Source of the DNA: an uncultured Chitinophaga sp.
Lineage (GTDB): Bacteria; Bacteroidota; Bacteroidia; Cytophagales; Cyclobacteriaceae
Length of the DNA stretch: 64,000 nt
NCBI GenBank assembly: GCA_902168205.1
Contig: CABHOK010000001.1
Coordinates: 51,668-115,667 of the forward strand
Reading direction: 5' to 3'
Shown: positions 35,468-44,626 of the stretch, one piece after another
Layout of the letters: every line of letters begins with the position of its first letter
Numbering within the stretch: position 1 is the first letter of the stretch
Notes under the pieces: model-generated
Told to the model about the DNA's origin: nothing
The model's database searches: none
The model's input: only the letters and a program-made list of their open reading frames with translations
Translations under genes and position numbers: made by a program

Positions 35468-37144
35468 TTATCGTTTCAGAACCCGTACAGCCTTCTGTCC
35501 TTCAGAAGTGAAAAGTCTCACCAGGTATGTACCGGTTTTCATGTTAACAGGTACATCAACTGTTGCCGTTGAAGTTTCAAGATTCGCCTGATATATGGTA
35601 TTGCCAGCAGCGTCTACCAAGGTCATCTTTACTGGTATAGCAAACTCACCATTAAGTTCAACGGTAAATGAATTGTCTATGATGGTCGGATATACTCTTA
35701 CATCCGCTTGTGGTGCTCCAGTGTTTTCAGCTACAATTACCCCGGTATATTCAAATGATCCATCTAAGTCTACAATCTTTAAGCGATAGTAATTTTTATC
35801 ATTCAGTGGAGTATTATCCAGGTATGTATAGGATGTCACTACGTTTATTCCACCCGCGCTGTTTACTTTTCCAATTGCTTCGAAGTTAAGATCGCTACCG
35901 GCACGTTCAACCTGAAAGTACTCGAAATTCTTTTCTGTTGCTGTTGCCCAGCGTAGTTCTATACCACTGGTTGATACATCCTGTATCTTAAAGTATAGCA
36001 ACGTTACGGGCAGTGGTGTTAAAGGACTTCCTGCTATAGCTGCAACCCAATCATAAAAAGGCCTGTCTTCCGCTTTCATAATGGCAACACTTTGTTTAGC
36101 CTGACCAGTTACAGAAGAGCCACCTCCGTTAAGTGTTACGCTTCCATCGCCATAGAATCCGTAAGGAACACCGTCATTGTTGTTAGCAATAACACTTCCT
36201 CCTCCATTGAAACCTATGTTGCCATTAACATATACCTGGCCGCCATCATTTATCGTGAAGAGCACGCCACCACCGTTGGCACTAACATTACCAAACACAG
36301 CAAGACGTCCGTTTCTGTTTATAGTCACATCACCACTGGCCTGCGATATCAGGTTTTGTCTGATTACCATGTCGGCATAAGGGGGAGGGTTTACACTGGT
36401 ACCTATAACAAGGTTTTCATTACTCTTAATTGTAACACTACCATCAACATAAGTTTGTCCGCCAGGATTAACATATAGTTTACCTGAAGAAGGAAAATCC
36501 ATAGCACCCTTAACATTCAACATTCCACTGTTGGTTGTTACGGATGAGCCGGAACCTGTTGAGCTAAAATTTCCGTTAACCGTAATCGTACCGGTGCTCA
36601 GGTTATTAAGAACACCACCCTGCGATACATCATTGGATACGGTTAACGTACCACTATTATTCAATATAGCATCGCTGTTGTTGTTAATATTGAGTGTACC
36701 CACCGTAACATTTACTCCTGACGAGATCGTTACGGTACTGCTATAGTTAATATTTAACGATCCGGTAACTACAAGACTACCCGCAGTAAGGTTCAGGTCT
36801 GTATCATTTAAAGTAAGATCACCATAGATAACAATAGTACCTGCGGAGTTAAATGTATTTTGTGTGAGCGTAAGACTATTGGAAGATGATGATGTACCAC
36901 TGGTAAATGATTTACCGCTCACCAATGAGATCAGTGTAAATCCGCTGAGTGAATTTGTTGAGCTGGTAAGCGATACGTTACCATTAATGTTTACCGTGTT
37001 GGATGCCCAGTTAGCCGGAACTGATCCACCTACCCACGTACCCGTTGAGGCCCAGTTACCACCTGTTGTTGTGGTGTTGTACGTTGCCGCATAGATTGTA
37101 TGCGTAACGAACAGAAGTAAAAGCAATCCCCATCTCTTATTCAT
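35468..37144 (-). CDS. T9SS type A cargo protein with beta-helix-like repeats, 558 aa
   Basis: A secreted protein (signal peptide MNKRWGLLLLLFVTHTIYA). Residues about 20-370 are Ser/Thr/Asn/Gly-rich with short repeats such as TLNINNNSDAILNNSGTLTV, the pattern of a right-handed beta-helix or adhesin-like fold. Then comes the fibronectin-like module (LPVTLLYFKIQDVSTSGIELRW, ENFEYFQVERAGS) and the sorting domain (about 475-558; VYPTIIDNSFTVELNGE, GTYLVRLFTSEGQKAVRV). It has no catalytic motif. Likely surface adhesin or coat protein. It is transcribed away from the crotonase gene, sharing a short divergent region. Confidence 0.87.
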   Translation of the reverse strand: MNKRWGLLLLLFVTHTIYAATYNTTTTGGNWASTGTWVGGSVPANWASNTVNINGNVSLTSSTNSLSGFTLISLVSGKSFTSGTSSSSNSLTLTQNTFNSAGTIVIYGDLTLNDTDLNLTAGSLVVTGSLNINYSSTVTISSGVNVTVGTLNINNNSDAILNNSGTLTVSNDVSQGGVLNNLSTGTITVNGNFSSTGSGSSVTTNSGMLNVKGAMDFPSSGKLYVNPGGQTYVDGSVTIKSNENLVIGTSVNPPPYADMVIRQNLISQASGDVTINRNGRLAVFGNVSANGGGVLFTINDGGQVYVNGNIGFNGGGSVIANNNDGVPYGFYGDGSVTLNGGGSSVTGQAKQSVAIMKAEDRPFYDWVAAIAGSPLTPLPVTLLYFKIQDVSTSGIELRWATATEKNFEYFQVERAGSDLNFEAIGKVNSAGGINVVTSYTYLDNTPLNDKNYYRLKIVDLDGSFEYTGVIVAENTGAPQADVRVYPTIIDNSFTVELNGEFAIPVKMTLVDAAGNTIYQANLETSTATVDVPVNMKTGTYLVRLFTSEGQKAVRVLKR

Positions 37145-37173
37145 AAAAAAAACTTTGCGCCTTTATAAAAGCT

Positions 37174-37197
37174 CGATAAGTTGCAGTCAACTTATCG
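37174..37197. promoter_or_regulatory. 10-bp perfect palindrome before the crotonase gene
   Basis: CGATAAGTTG-CAGT-CAACTTATCG ends 8 bases before the ATG at 37206. It is not followed by T-runs, so it is more likely an operator or a 5'-UTR hairpin near the ribosome site than a terminator. Confidence 0.5.
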
Positions 37198-37205
37198 TAT
37201 TATTT

Positions 37206-37982
37206 ATGTCACCCATCAAAACTCAAAGTACCTCCGGAATCCTGGTCGTAACCATTTCTCGACCTGATGCAATGAACGCCTTGAATGCCGATGTACTGGA
37301 TGCGTTGCTGAGGGTAATACAAGAAGCCGACCATGACGGTAGCACGAAGGGAATTATTATCACTGGAGAGGGTGATAAGGCATTCGTTGCGGGCGCAGAT
37401 ATAAAGCAACTTTCTTCCTTAAATTCCAAAGAAGCACTTGAATTATCGCGAAAAGGGCAACAATTATTCAAGTTCATTGAAGATTTACAAAAACCGGTGA
37501 TCGCGGCAGTAAACGGTTTCGCCCTGGGTGGAGGATGTGAATTGGCGATGGCATGCCACTTCCGTTTGGCCGTGGAAAATTCCAAATTTGGACAACCAGA
37601 AGTCAACCTGGGACTAATCCCGGGATATGGCGGAACCCAAAGATTACCGCAACTTGTGGGCAGAGGCAAAGCGTTGGAACTCATTCTAACGGGCGATATG
37701 ATCACCGCCCAGGAAGCCAAGGCAATCGGTTTGGTGAACCACGTAGTGGCTACACGCGAAGAGCTTATGGAACTTGCTTTCAAGATCATGACACGAATCG
37801 TGAGCAAAGGGCCGATAGCAATCGCCAACGCCATCAAAAGTGTAAATGCGGGGTATAGTTTTGAAAATGCCGGGTATACCGCTGAAGCAGAACTTTTTGC
37901 GGCATGCACCACTACAGAAGATTTTAAGGAAGGCACTACGGCTTTTATTGAAAAAAGAAAAGCAAACTTTACCGGCCGCTGA
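37206..37982 (+). CDS. Enoyl-CoA hydratase/isomerase (crotonase family)
   Basis: A 258-residue crotonase. The oxyanion-hole segments are GDKAFVAGADIKQL (Ala and Gly backbone) and ALGGGCELAMACHFRLA, with the catalytic Glu region GQPEVNLGLIPGYGGTQRLPQLVGRGKALELILTGDMI having both Glu positions. That fits 2-enoyl-CoA hydratase of fatty acid beta-oxidation. ATG at 37206 fits the family start; TTG at 37155 would add residues through a palindrome. Monocistronic; no other beta-oxidation gene is near. Confidence 0.92.
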   Translation: MSPIKTQSTSGILVVTISRPDAMNALNADVLDALLRVIQEADHDGSTKGIIITGEGDKAFVAGADIKQLSSLNSKEALELSRKGQQLFKFIEDLQKPVIAAVNGFALGGGCELAMACHFRLAVENSKFGQPEVNLGLIPGYGGTQRLPQLVGRGKALELILTGDMITAQEAKAIGLVNHVVATREELMELAFKIMTRIVSKGPIAIANAIKSVNAGYSFENAGYTAEAELFAACTTTEDFKEGTTAFIEKRKANFTGR

Positions 37983-38055
37983 TCGTTATTGGAAATCCGC
38001 CATGCACGGTGGTATAGAAAAAATGACGGATACCCGTAACAGGTAACGAAAGAAC

Positions 38056-39498
38056 ATGAGCAAAATAAAACGTTTAGCAGGCGATACTGTATTATACGGA
38101 CTTGGCAGCATTGTACCCCGATTTCTTAATTTTCTATTAGTTCGTCTTCACACCGGTGTATTTGCTCCTGAAGATTATGGAGTTATCACCAAGCTCTTCG
38201 CCTACTCTGCTGTTATCAATGTCATTTTTATGTTTGGAATGGAAACCGCGTATTTCCGTTTCGCGAACAAAGAGGGTGCTGACGAGAAGAGAATATTCAA
38301 CATCGCTCAAACCATCATCATCGCGATCAGTGCAGGTCTCTCGCTCATCTTTGTGATCTTTGCCAACCCTATTGCCGAGTTGCTTGATATACCCGGTAAA
38401 GGAAATTTTGTAACGTGGCTTGCGCTTATCTTATTTATTGATGCCATCGTAGCCATTCCGTTCGCACGCCTGCGCTTGCAGCGAAATGCCGTTAAGTTTG
38501 TTACTGGTAAACTCATCAACATTGCCATTCTTGTCGGACTTAATATATACTTCCTATATATAGCGTTTGACCCGGCACGAGGCGTTGGTTTTGTAGTGCT
38601 TGCCAATCTTATCGCCAATGCTTTTTACCTCGTATTCTTTTCTCGCACATTATTACAATGGCGACCGGCATACGATCGAAGCATGCTCGAAACCATGTCT
38701 CAATACTCCTATCCTATTATGCTGATGGGTTTGGCTGGTATGACCAACGAAATGTTTTCGCGTGTTACACTGGAATGGTGGCTCCCGAAAAACTTTTATC
38801 CGGGACAAAGCTCGGACTATGCACTCGGTATATTCGGTGCCTGTTACAAGTTCGCCATTTTGATGAACCTGGCTATACAGGCATTCCGGTATGCAGCAGA
38901 GCCGTTCTTTTTCTCCAACGCATCCGATAAAAATTCGCCACAGCTTTTTGCACGTGTTAATCACTACTTCATCATTGTGTGCTGCCTGTTATTCCTGGGG
39001 GTAAGTATCAACCTTGATATTCTGAAGTATTTTCTGAAACGTCCGGCCTATTGGGAAGGACTGGAGATCGTACCTATATTATTACTTGGATATTTATTTC
39101 TGGGCGTATACTATAACTTATCGGCATGGTTCAAATTAACAGACAAGACTCACTATGGAACTATTATAACAATAGGCGGTGCCGTTATCACCATTACTGC
39201 TAATTATATACTTATTCCTATAGCCGGGTATGTAGGCAGTAGCTGGGCTACCGTTGTCTGTTATTTTTCCATGACTGCTGTGTGCTATGTGCTCGGCCAA
39301 AAATTCTATCCTATACCGTATAGAGTTACTGCGGGGCTGGCATACATTTTTATTACGATCGCGATAGTCTATATCGTCAGATCAATAACTATAGAGAATC
39401 AATGGATCGCTACCGGTTTTCATGCACTCGTTATCGGTGTTTATTTGATAATAGTTTTTTTACTCGAAAGAAAATCATTCAGACAAGCCTTACGTTGA
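38056..39498 (+). CDS. Polysaccharide flippase (Wzx/MATE-like)
   Basis: A 480-residue integral membrane protein with about 12-14 helices, of the oligosaccharide flippase/PST family. It starts MSKIKRLAGDTVLYGLGSIVPRFLNFLLVRL, the typical opening. It presumably moves lipid-linked sugar units across the inner membrane for surface polysaccharide or LPS. A sugar nucleotidyltransferase gene lies 71 bases downstream, as in many Bacteroidetes. No signal for a specific sugar. Confidence 0.9.
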   Translation: MSKIKRLAGDTVLYGLGSIVPRFLNFLLVRLHTGVFAPEDYGVITKLFAYSAVINVIFMFGMETAYFRFANKEGADEKRIFNIAQTIIIAISAGLSLIFVIFANPIAELLDIPGKGNFVTWLALILFIDAIVAIPFARLRLQRNAVKFVTGKLINIAILVGLNIYFLYIAFDPARGVGFVVLANLIANAFYLVFFSRTLLQWRPAYDRSMLETMSQYSYPIMLMGLAGMTNEMFSRVTLEWWLPKNFYPGQSSDYALGIFGACYKFAILMNLAIQAFRYAAEPFFFSNASDKNSPQLFARVNHYFIIVCCLLFLGVSINLDILKYFLKRPAYWEGLEIVPILLLGYLFLGVYYNLSAWFKLTDKTHYGTIITIGGAVITITANYILIPIAGYVGSSWATVVCYFSMTAVCYVLGQKFYPIPYRVTAGLAYIFITIAIVYIVRSITIENQWIATGFHALVIGVYLIIVFLLERKSFRQALR

Positions 39499-39569
39499 TT
39501 TTTCATTATTTTGCCACAATATTATCTACCGAACTTTCTCGCTGATAAGTTTTTAACCCAATAATTGTT

Positions 39570-40574
39570 ATGAATATTATTATACCGATGGCCGGGCTGG
39601 GTAAACGTCTACGCCCTCATACGTTAACCGTTCCTAAACCTTTACTTCCTATAGCAGGTAAACCTATTGTACACAGACTTGTTGAAGACATCGCGAAGGT
39701 TTGTCCTGAAAAAATAGATAACATCGGTTTCATCATCCATCCAAGCTTCGGTAAAGAAGTTGAGGAGAGTCTCAAAGAAATTGCAAAAGAGGTTGGTGCT
39801 GTCGGCAAGATTTACTACCAGGAGAGTGCACTCGGTATATCACACGCTTTACTCTTTGCAAAAGAACTTTTTACAGGCAAGATCATCGTAGCATTTGCGG
39901 ATACGTTGTTCAAAGCAGAATTTAAACTCGACACTTCCAAAGACGGAATCATCTGGGTGCAACGCGTAGAAGATCCTTCACAATTTGGTGTTGTTAAACT
40001 GAATGAGAAGAATGAGATTATTGACCTGGTGGAAAAACCAAGTTCATTCGTTTCAGACCTTGCCATCATTGGTATCTATTTCTTTAAAGATGGCGAAGCA
40101 CTTGCCAAAGAAATGCAATACCTGATCGATAACGACATCAAAGAAAAAGGCGAGTATCAATTCACATCGGCACTTCAAGGTCTTCAGAAAAAAGGAGCCA
40201 AGCTGATGACCGGCCAGGTAACAGAATGGCTCGACTGCGGAAATAAAAATGTAACGGTGCAGACCAACGGCCGCTACCTTGAATTCATAAAAGATCAGAA
40301 GCTCGTATCCGATCAGGCAAAAATTATAAATTCAGTTGTTATTCCTCCGTGTTTTATCGGAGCCGGAGCAGTGATTGAAAATTCAGTCGTAGGTCCGCAT
40401 GTATCAGTCGGTGAAAAAACACGCATTATCGACAGCCGGATCACCAGTTCCATCATTCAGCGGGAAGCAACGGTTACACGTGCTATACTTGATAACAGCA
40501 TGTTGGGGAATTTCGCTATTTTTGAAGGCTCATCGCTTGATTTAAGTGTGGGTGACTTCAATTCCATAGCGTGA
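39570..40574 (+). CDS. Sugar-1-phosphate nucleotidyltransferase with LbH tail
   Basis: A 334-residue enzyme. N-terminal nucleotidyltransferase domain with MAGLGKRLRPHTLTVPKPLLPIAGKPI (NTP loop and Pro-Lys-Pro), ADTLFKA as the metal Asp, VEKPSSF and WLDCGNKN. The C-terminal part (about 245-334) has the hexapeptide-like left-handed beta-helix pattern (VIENSVVGPHVSVGEKTRII). It likely makes a NDP-sugar for surface glycan. Probably cotranscribed with the following TPR gene, whose GTG overlaps its stop by four bases. Confidence 0.9.
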   Translation: MNIIIPMAGLGKRLRPHTLTVPKPLLPIAGKPIVHRLVEDIAKVCPEKIDNIGFIIHPSFGKEVEESLKEIAKEVGAVGKIYYQESALGISHALLFAKELFTGKIIVAFADTLFKAEFKLDTSKDGIIWVQRVEDPSQFGVVKLNEKNEIIDLVEKPSSFVSDLAIIGIYFFKDGEALAKEMQYLIDNDIKEKGEYQFTSALQGLQKKGAKLMTGQVTEWLDCGNKNVTVQTNGRYLEFIKDQKLVSDQAKIINSVVIPPCFIGAGAVIENSVVGPHVSVGEKTRIIDSRITSSIIQREATVTRAILDNSMLGNFAIFEGSSLDLSVGDFNSIA

Positions 40575-42340
40575 CTTCGAACAAAATCAATATTGTCCTT
40601 TATACAGTCCTGTTATTGATACTGTTAGTACCTGTAACAGGACACAGCCAGCGAAAAAAGAAAACGCAGGATGAACCTCAGGCTTCGAGCATCAAGCAGC
40701 GCGAAGCCGAGTTTTATTTTACGGAAGGCGAAAAATTCTTCATCCTGGAAGACTACGCCAAAGCACTTCTTTATTACCAGCGTGCGCTGGAAATCACACC
40801 TGAGAATGCCACCGTTCATTATAAAATTGCCGAAGTATTAGCCCGCAGCAACCGGCAGGAAGATCTCTTTAAAGCTTCATTGAGTATTGAAAACGCTTTG
40901 AAGCTGGAGCGCCAAAACAAATATTTTTATTTACTCGCGGCCAATATCTATAACAGCCTCACAAAATTTGACAAGGCTGCTGAGACATACGAGACAATGA
41001 TCCGCGAAGTAAAAGGCACAGAGGAATATTTATATGAACTGGCCGCAGTATATCAATATGCCGGCAAACCCGATGACGCTATAAAAACTTACAATCGCGC
41101 AGAAGCTGCATTGGGTATAAACGATATTTCGTCTATACAAAAGCAACGGCTATACCTGGAGCAGGGAAAAACAAAAGAAGCCATTGCCGAGGGCGAAAAA
41201 CTGATCAATGCTTTTCCGGATGAAGAAAGGTATGTCATGGGATTTGCCGAAGTGCTTTCGCAAAATGGTTTTCGTACGGAAGCGATCCGCTATCTCGAAA
41301 AATTTATACAGCAAAATCCGGAAGCCGGAAACGCCAGAATGTTGCTGGCGGGTTTATACCGCGAAACACAACAGGAAGAAAAAAGTCGGCCTATATTACT
41401 GAGTTTATTTGACGATCCATCCGTGGAATTGAGCAGCAAGCTAATCATGATGGGAACCTATAACACCGAGCTTGCCCAGCGCAAAGCAAAAAATAATATA
41501 GAAGCAGGTCTAGAAGATTTTGTTCTCTCTTTATTTGAGAAGCTTGAAAAGAATCACGGTAATGATCCGCGCGTACACATTGTTGGTGGAGACCTATATC
41601 TATCTACCGGCAAGAATCGTGAAGCACAGCAGGAATATGAAAAGGCTGTAGAACTTGGTGAAGTAAATTTCGAAGTATGGAAGAACCTGCTATACCTCGA
41701 AACACAAAACAGCCAGTGGGATAAAGTGATCAGTCATGCAGAAGAGGCACTGGAGTCTTTCCCGAACCAGGGCATGCTGCATTATTTCAATGGCTATGCT
41801 CATTTGCGTAAACGTAATTATGCGGAAGCCATTGTATCACTCGATCAGGCCAAACGTTTATCATCGTCTAATACATCATTTGTAAGTGAAATCAACAGCA
41901 TGTTGGGCGATGCTTACAATGCCAACAAAGATTACGACAAATCAGACAAGGCATACGATGAAGCCCTGGCGTTCAATCCCGATAACAGCACTGTACTGAA
42001 CAACTATAGCTACTACCTCGCGCTGCGTAAAACAAACCTGGAGAAGGCCGAAAAAATGTCTGCGCTGCTGATTAAAAATAATCCTGACAATCCAACGTTT
42101 CTTGATACCTATGCATGGGTACTGTACGTGCGCGAAAAATATAAAGATGCGCGCAAAGTAATAGAGCGGGCCATTAGTACAGGTAAAGCAACGGCAACTC
42201 ACTTTGAGCATTATGGAGATATTCTTTTTAAGCTGGGCGATGTGAATGGAGCTGTGCAGCAGTGGGAGAAAGCCCGCGGCATGAACGCCAATAGTGAAAT
42301 CTTAAACAAGAAAATTGCGAACCGGAAGATCTATGAATAG
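40571..42340 (+). CDS. TPR-repeat exported protein
   Basis: A 589-residue protein with signal peptide or anchor (about 8-24, NIVLYTVLLLILLVPVTGHS). About 14 TPR-type helical hairpins follow, e.g. AEFYFTEGEKFFILEDYAKALLYYQRALEITPEN and DKSDKAYDEALAFNPDNS. Start is GTG at 40571, overlapping the preceding stop (GTGA). It overlaps the DUF4292 gene by 8 bases, so translation of the run is coupled. Likely a periplasmic scaffold for the DUF4292/EnvC-like pair. Confidence 0.87.
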   Translation: MTSNKINIVLYTVLLLILLVPVTGHSQRKKKTQDEPQASSIKQREAEFYFTEGEKFFILEDYAKALLYYQRALEITPENATVHYKIAEVLARSNRQEDLFKASLSIENALKLERQNKYFYLLAANIYNSLTKFDKAAETYETMIREVKGTEEYLYELAAVYQYAGKPDDAIKTYNRAEAALGINDISSIQKQRLYLEQGKTKEAIAEGEKLINAFPDEERYVMGFAEVLSQNGFRTEAIRYLEKFIQQNPEAGNARMLLAGLYRETQQEEKSRPILLSLFDDPSVELSSKLIMMGTYNTELAQRKAKNNIEAGLEDFVLSLFEKLEKNHGNDPRVHIVGGDLYLSTGKNREAQQEYEKAVELGEVNFEVWKNLLYLETQNSQWDKVISHAEEALESFPNQGMLHYFNGYAHLRKRNYAEAIVSLDQAKRLSSSNTSFVSEINSMLGDAYNANKDYDKSDKAYDEALAFNPDNSTVLNNYSYYLALRKTNLEKAEKMSALLIKNNPDNPTFLDTYAWVLYVREKYKDARKVIERAISTGKATATHFEHYGDILFKLGDVNGAVQQWEKARGMNANSEILNKKIANRKIYE

Positions 42341-43094
42341 ACCTATAATATTTTTGCTGATCGGTTTGTGCATCGTAACGATGTCGTGCAGCAAAAAAAT
42401 TACCACCACCACTTCTACTACTATTACACCTCCACGGCCAACACTGGCCATAGAAGAAATTGACTTTGAATATTTTCAGGGTAAAGCCCGCATGATACTG
42501 CGCGATTCGAAAAAGGAACGCGAAGTAAAAGCAAACATTCGCGTGCGTAAAGACAGCGTTATCTGGATGACCTTTTCGGTGATTGGTGTGCAGGGCGGCA
42601 AAGCACTGATCAATAAAGATTCGATTACCATTGTAAGCAACGTTGATAAAGAATACTATGTATTTGAGTATAGCGAACTCACCAAGCGCTATAATTTCCC
42701 GATCAACTATAGTGTAATTCAAAATGCGTTGCTCGGCAACCTGATCCAGGAACGTAAAGATGACGACAGCATCGTGCAGGAATCATCGGTATTTCTACTC
42801 AAGCAACAATCAGGCACGGTAAGCGTTACCAATTTTGTGAATGCTGCCAGCATGAAAATAGAAAAGGTGGAGATGAAAGAAGAGAACACCAGCAATTCGC
42901 TTGTGATGAATTACTCGAACTTTCAACCAGTGGGCGACAAAGTATTTCCCTACAACGGAACAATTAACCTGTTTTATAAAGCTTTAAGTGGCCTACTGAA
43001 TACAACCATTATCTTTGAGTATAACAAAGCAGAAGTAGGTGATAAAGAGCTCAAGTTCCCGTTCAACATTCCGAAACGTTATGAGCGCAGGTAA
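42333..43094 (+). CDS. DUF4292 lipoprotein
   Basis: A 253-residue lipoprotein: signal MNRPIIFLLIGLCIVTMS with Cys19 lipidated, then a Thr-rich linker. The domain is DUF4292, a beta-rich fold with LolA/LolB-like features: FEYFQGKARMILRDSKKEREVKANIRVRKDSVIWMTFSVIG. ATG at 42333 overlaps the TPR gene by 8 bases and its end overlaps the next gene by 14. The tight overlaps in TPR-DUF4292-EnvC suggest a shared envelope function, perhaps lipoprotein or lipid handling, but none is proven. Confidence 0.88.
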   Translation: MNRPIIFLLIGLCIVTMSCSKKITTTTSTTITPPRPTLAIEEIDFEYFQGKARMILRDSKKEREVKANIRVRKDSVIWMTFSVIGVQGGKALINKDSITIVSNVDKEYYVFEYSELTKRYNFPINYSVIQNALLGNLIQERKDDDSIVQESSVFLLKQQSGTVSVTNFVNAASMKIEKVEMKEENTSNSLVMNYSNFQPVGDKVFPYNGTINLFYKALSGLLNTTIIFEYNKAEVGDKELKFPFNIPKRYERR

Positions 43095-44268
43095 ACTTGC
43101 AGCAATCGGTATTCTCACTCTATGTTGTTTTCAGGCGGTAGCTCAGAAAAATAAAAGTCAGCTTCAGAAAGAAAAGCAACAGAACCTTGAAAAGATAAAA
43201 GAGACTGAAAAGATTCTTTCAGAAACCTCTACTAAAAAAACAAACTCGATTGGTGAACTCAACGCTGTGAAGCAACGCATTCGGCAGCAGGAGCAACTCA
43301 TTACATCCATCAAAGGTGAAATGAATATTCTCGATTCTGAGATTGGCGAGAATAACGACATCATTCGCGCGTTGGAAGAAGACTTGCGCAGACTGAAAAA
43401 AGAATATGCAGCGATGCTCTTTGCTGCACAGAAAGCAAACAACAGTACTACACGTTTAACATTTTTATTCTCGGCCGAGTCGTTCGATCAGCTCATCATG
43501 CGCCTGCGGTATATGGAGCAATATTCAGAAACCCGAAAGCTCCAGGCCGATCAGATTATAAAAGTAGCCGAGGCACTCGGAGGCCAGGTACGCGAGATTG
43601 AAGTACGAAGAACTGAAAAGAACAAACTGCTCACGGAAGAGGAAGAAGAAAATGAAAGCCTCGACAATCTTCGTAAGAAACAGAACTCCATTGTACGCTC
43701 GCTCGAGAAAGAAGAGAAAAAGCTGAAGAAAGATTTAGCGGCTACTAAAAAAGCTGTAGCCGAACTTGATAAGCTTATTGAAGAAATCATCCGTGAAGAG
43801 GCTGAACGTGCAGCGCGTTCTTCCAAAAAAACAACGGAAGCTGTAGTAGCACTGTCATCATCGTTTGAGCAGAACAAAAATAAATTTCCATGGCCTGTAT
43901 CATCCGGGTTCGTATCACAGAAGTTCGGCAGACAAAATCACCCGGTATTAAAAGGTATCATAATCAATAACAATGGTGTTAACATACAAACCAGAGAAGA
44001 TGAAAAAGTAAAATGCATCTTCGAAGGAGAAGTAAGTCGCATAGCCTTTATTCAAACCATGGGTAACACCGTGATTATCAAACACGGTGATTACTTAACA
44101 GTGTATGCAGGACTCAAAGAAGTTTTTGTACGGTCAGGCCAGAAGGTGAGCACCAACCAAGAGATCGGCAAAGTATTTTCAAACACAGACGGTGTATCTG
44201 AACTTCGCTTTCAGATCTTCAAAAACACCACGGCACTCGATCCGCAGATATGGTTGAAAAATATGTAG
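43081..44268 (+). CDS. EnvC-like amidase activator with degenerate M23 domain
   Basis: A 395-residue periplasmic protein (signal peptide MSAGKLAAIGILTLCCFQAVA). Residues about 25-255 form coiled-coils (EKQQNLEKIKETEKILSE; RIRQQEQLITSIKGEMNIL). The C-terminal M23/LytM domain (about 280-395) has lost its zinc ligands: NNNGVNI stands where HxGxD is normal, YAGL for YAHL, and LRFQIF for the HxH strand. Loss of all ligands is the mark of EnvC-type activators that switch on murein amidases at division. ATG at 43081 overlaps DUF4292 by 14 bases. Confidence 0.9.
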   Translation: MSAGKLAAIGILTLCCFQAVAQKNKSQLQKEKQQNLEKIKETEKILSETSTKKTNSIGELNAVKQRIRQQEQLITSIKGEMNILDSEIGENNDIIRALEEDLRRLKKEYAAMLFAAQKANNSTTRLTFLFSAESFDQLIMRLRYMEQYSETRKLQADQIIKVAEALGGQVREIEVRRTEKNKLLTEEEEENESLDNLRKKQNSIVRSLEKEEKKLKKDLAATKKAVAELDKLIEEIIREEAERAARSSKKTTEAVVALSSSFEQNKNKFPWPVSSGFVSQKFGRQNHPVLKGIIINNNGVNIQTREDEKVKCIFEGEVSRIAFIQTMGNTVIIKHGDYLTVYAGLKEVFVRSGQKVSTNQEIGKVFSNTDGVSELRFQIFKNTTALDPQIWLKNM

Positions 44269-44572
44269 TCGATAATTATCGGCACATCTATATTTTCTTA
44301 CAACCTACATATTTACCCATCACTTTCAGGCGTACAAGAAAACGGGTGTTGCGCGCGCATCATTCCGTTGCAAAAATTTAAAAAAGTCGCTTTTTCAACC
44401 TATGGAATGATTTTTTGATAGGCCAGACCGGCTATTCGACTTCCTACGGTTGCCATGTAGTGTTCAGGCTTAAATTCACTGGAAACCACACCGAAAGCCA
44501 ACTGATAACCATCACACGCCCGTGTTATTCAACACACGGGCCCCATACGCTTTTTACCACCCCCTGTATGCG
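44269..44572. other. Intergenic region with two stem-loops, no gene seen
   Basis: A 358-base gap (44269-44626) holds the tatA promoter at its end. Before it are an imperfect hairpin (outer arms CATTCC 44361-44366 and GGAATG 44404-44409, inner GTTG/CAAC and A5/T5) and a strong one (GCCCGTGT 44518-44525 / ACACGGGC 44534-44541). No reading frame with a start and coding character was found; a small RNA is possible but matches no family I know. Confidence 0.35.
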
Positions 44573-44603
44573 TTTGATCGTACCGTTTTTTGCCCTACTT
44601 TTG
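44573..44603 (+). promoter_or_regulatory. Consensus Bacteroidetes promoter of the tatA operon
   Basis: TTTG at 44573-44576 and TACTTTTG at 44596-44603 are 19 bases apart, an exact TTTG-N19-TAnnTTTG match. Transcription would start near 44610, giving a leader of about 17 bases before the tatA ATG. Confidence 0.75.
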
Positions 44604-44626
44604 TAATTCGATTAAATCATAAAGCC

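Noticed and set aside
36092..36478. Open frames of 60-130 codons on the plus strand across the T9SS gene
   Set aside because: They are antisense to the Ser/Thr/Asn-rich repeat region of a gene with signal peptide and sorting domain; composition explains the lack of stops.
37155..37205. TTG-started extension of the crotonase
   Set aside because: The extra 17 residues run through a perfect palindrome, and the family begins near the ATG at 37206.
44269..44626. 6S, SRP, tmRNA or RNase P RNA in the gap before tatA
   Set aside because: None of the conserved cores of these RNAs is present; only two unlinked hairpins are seen.
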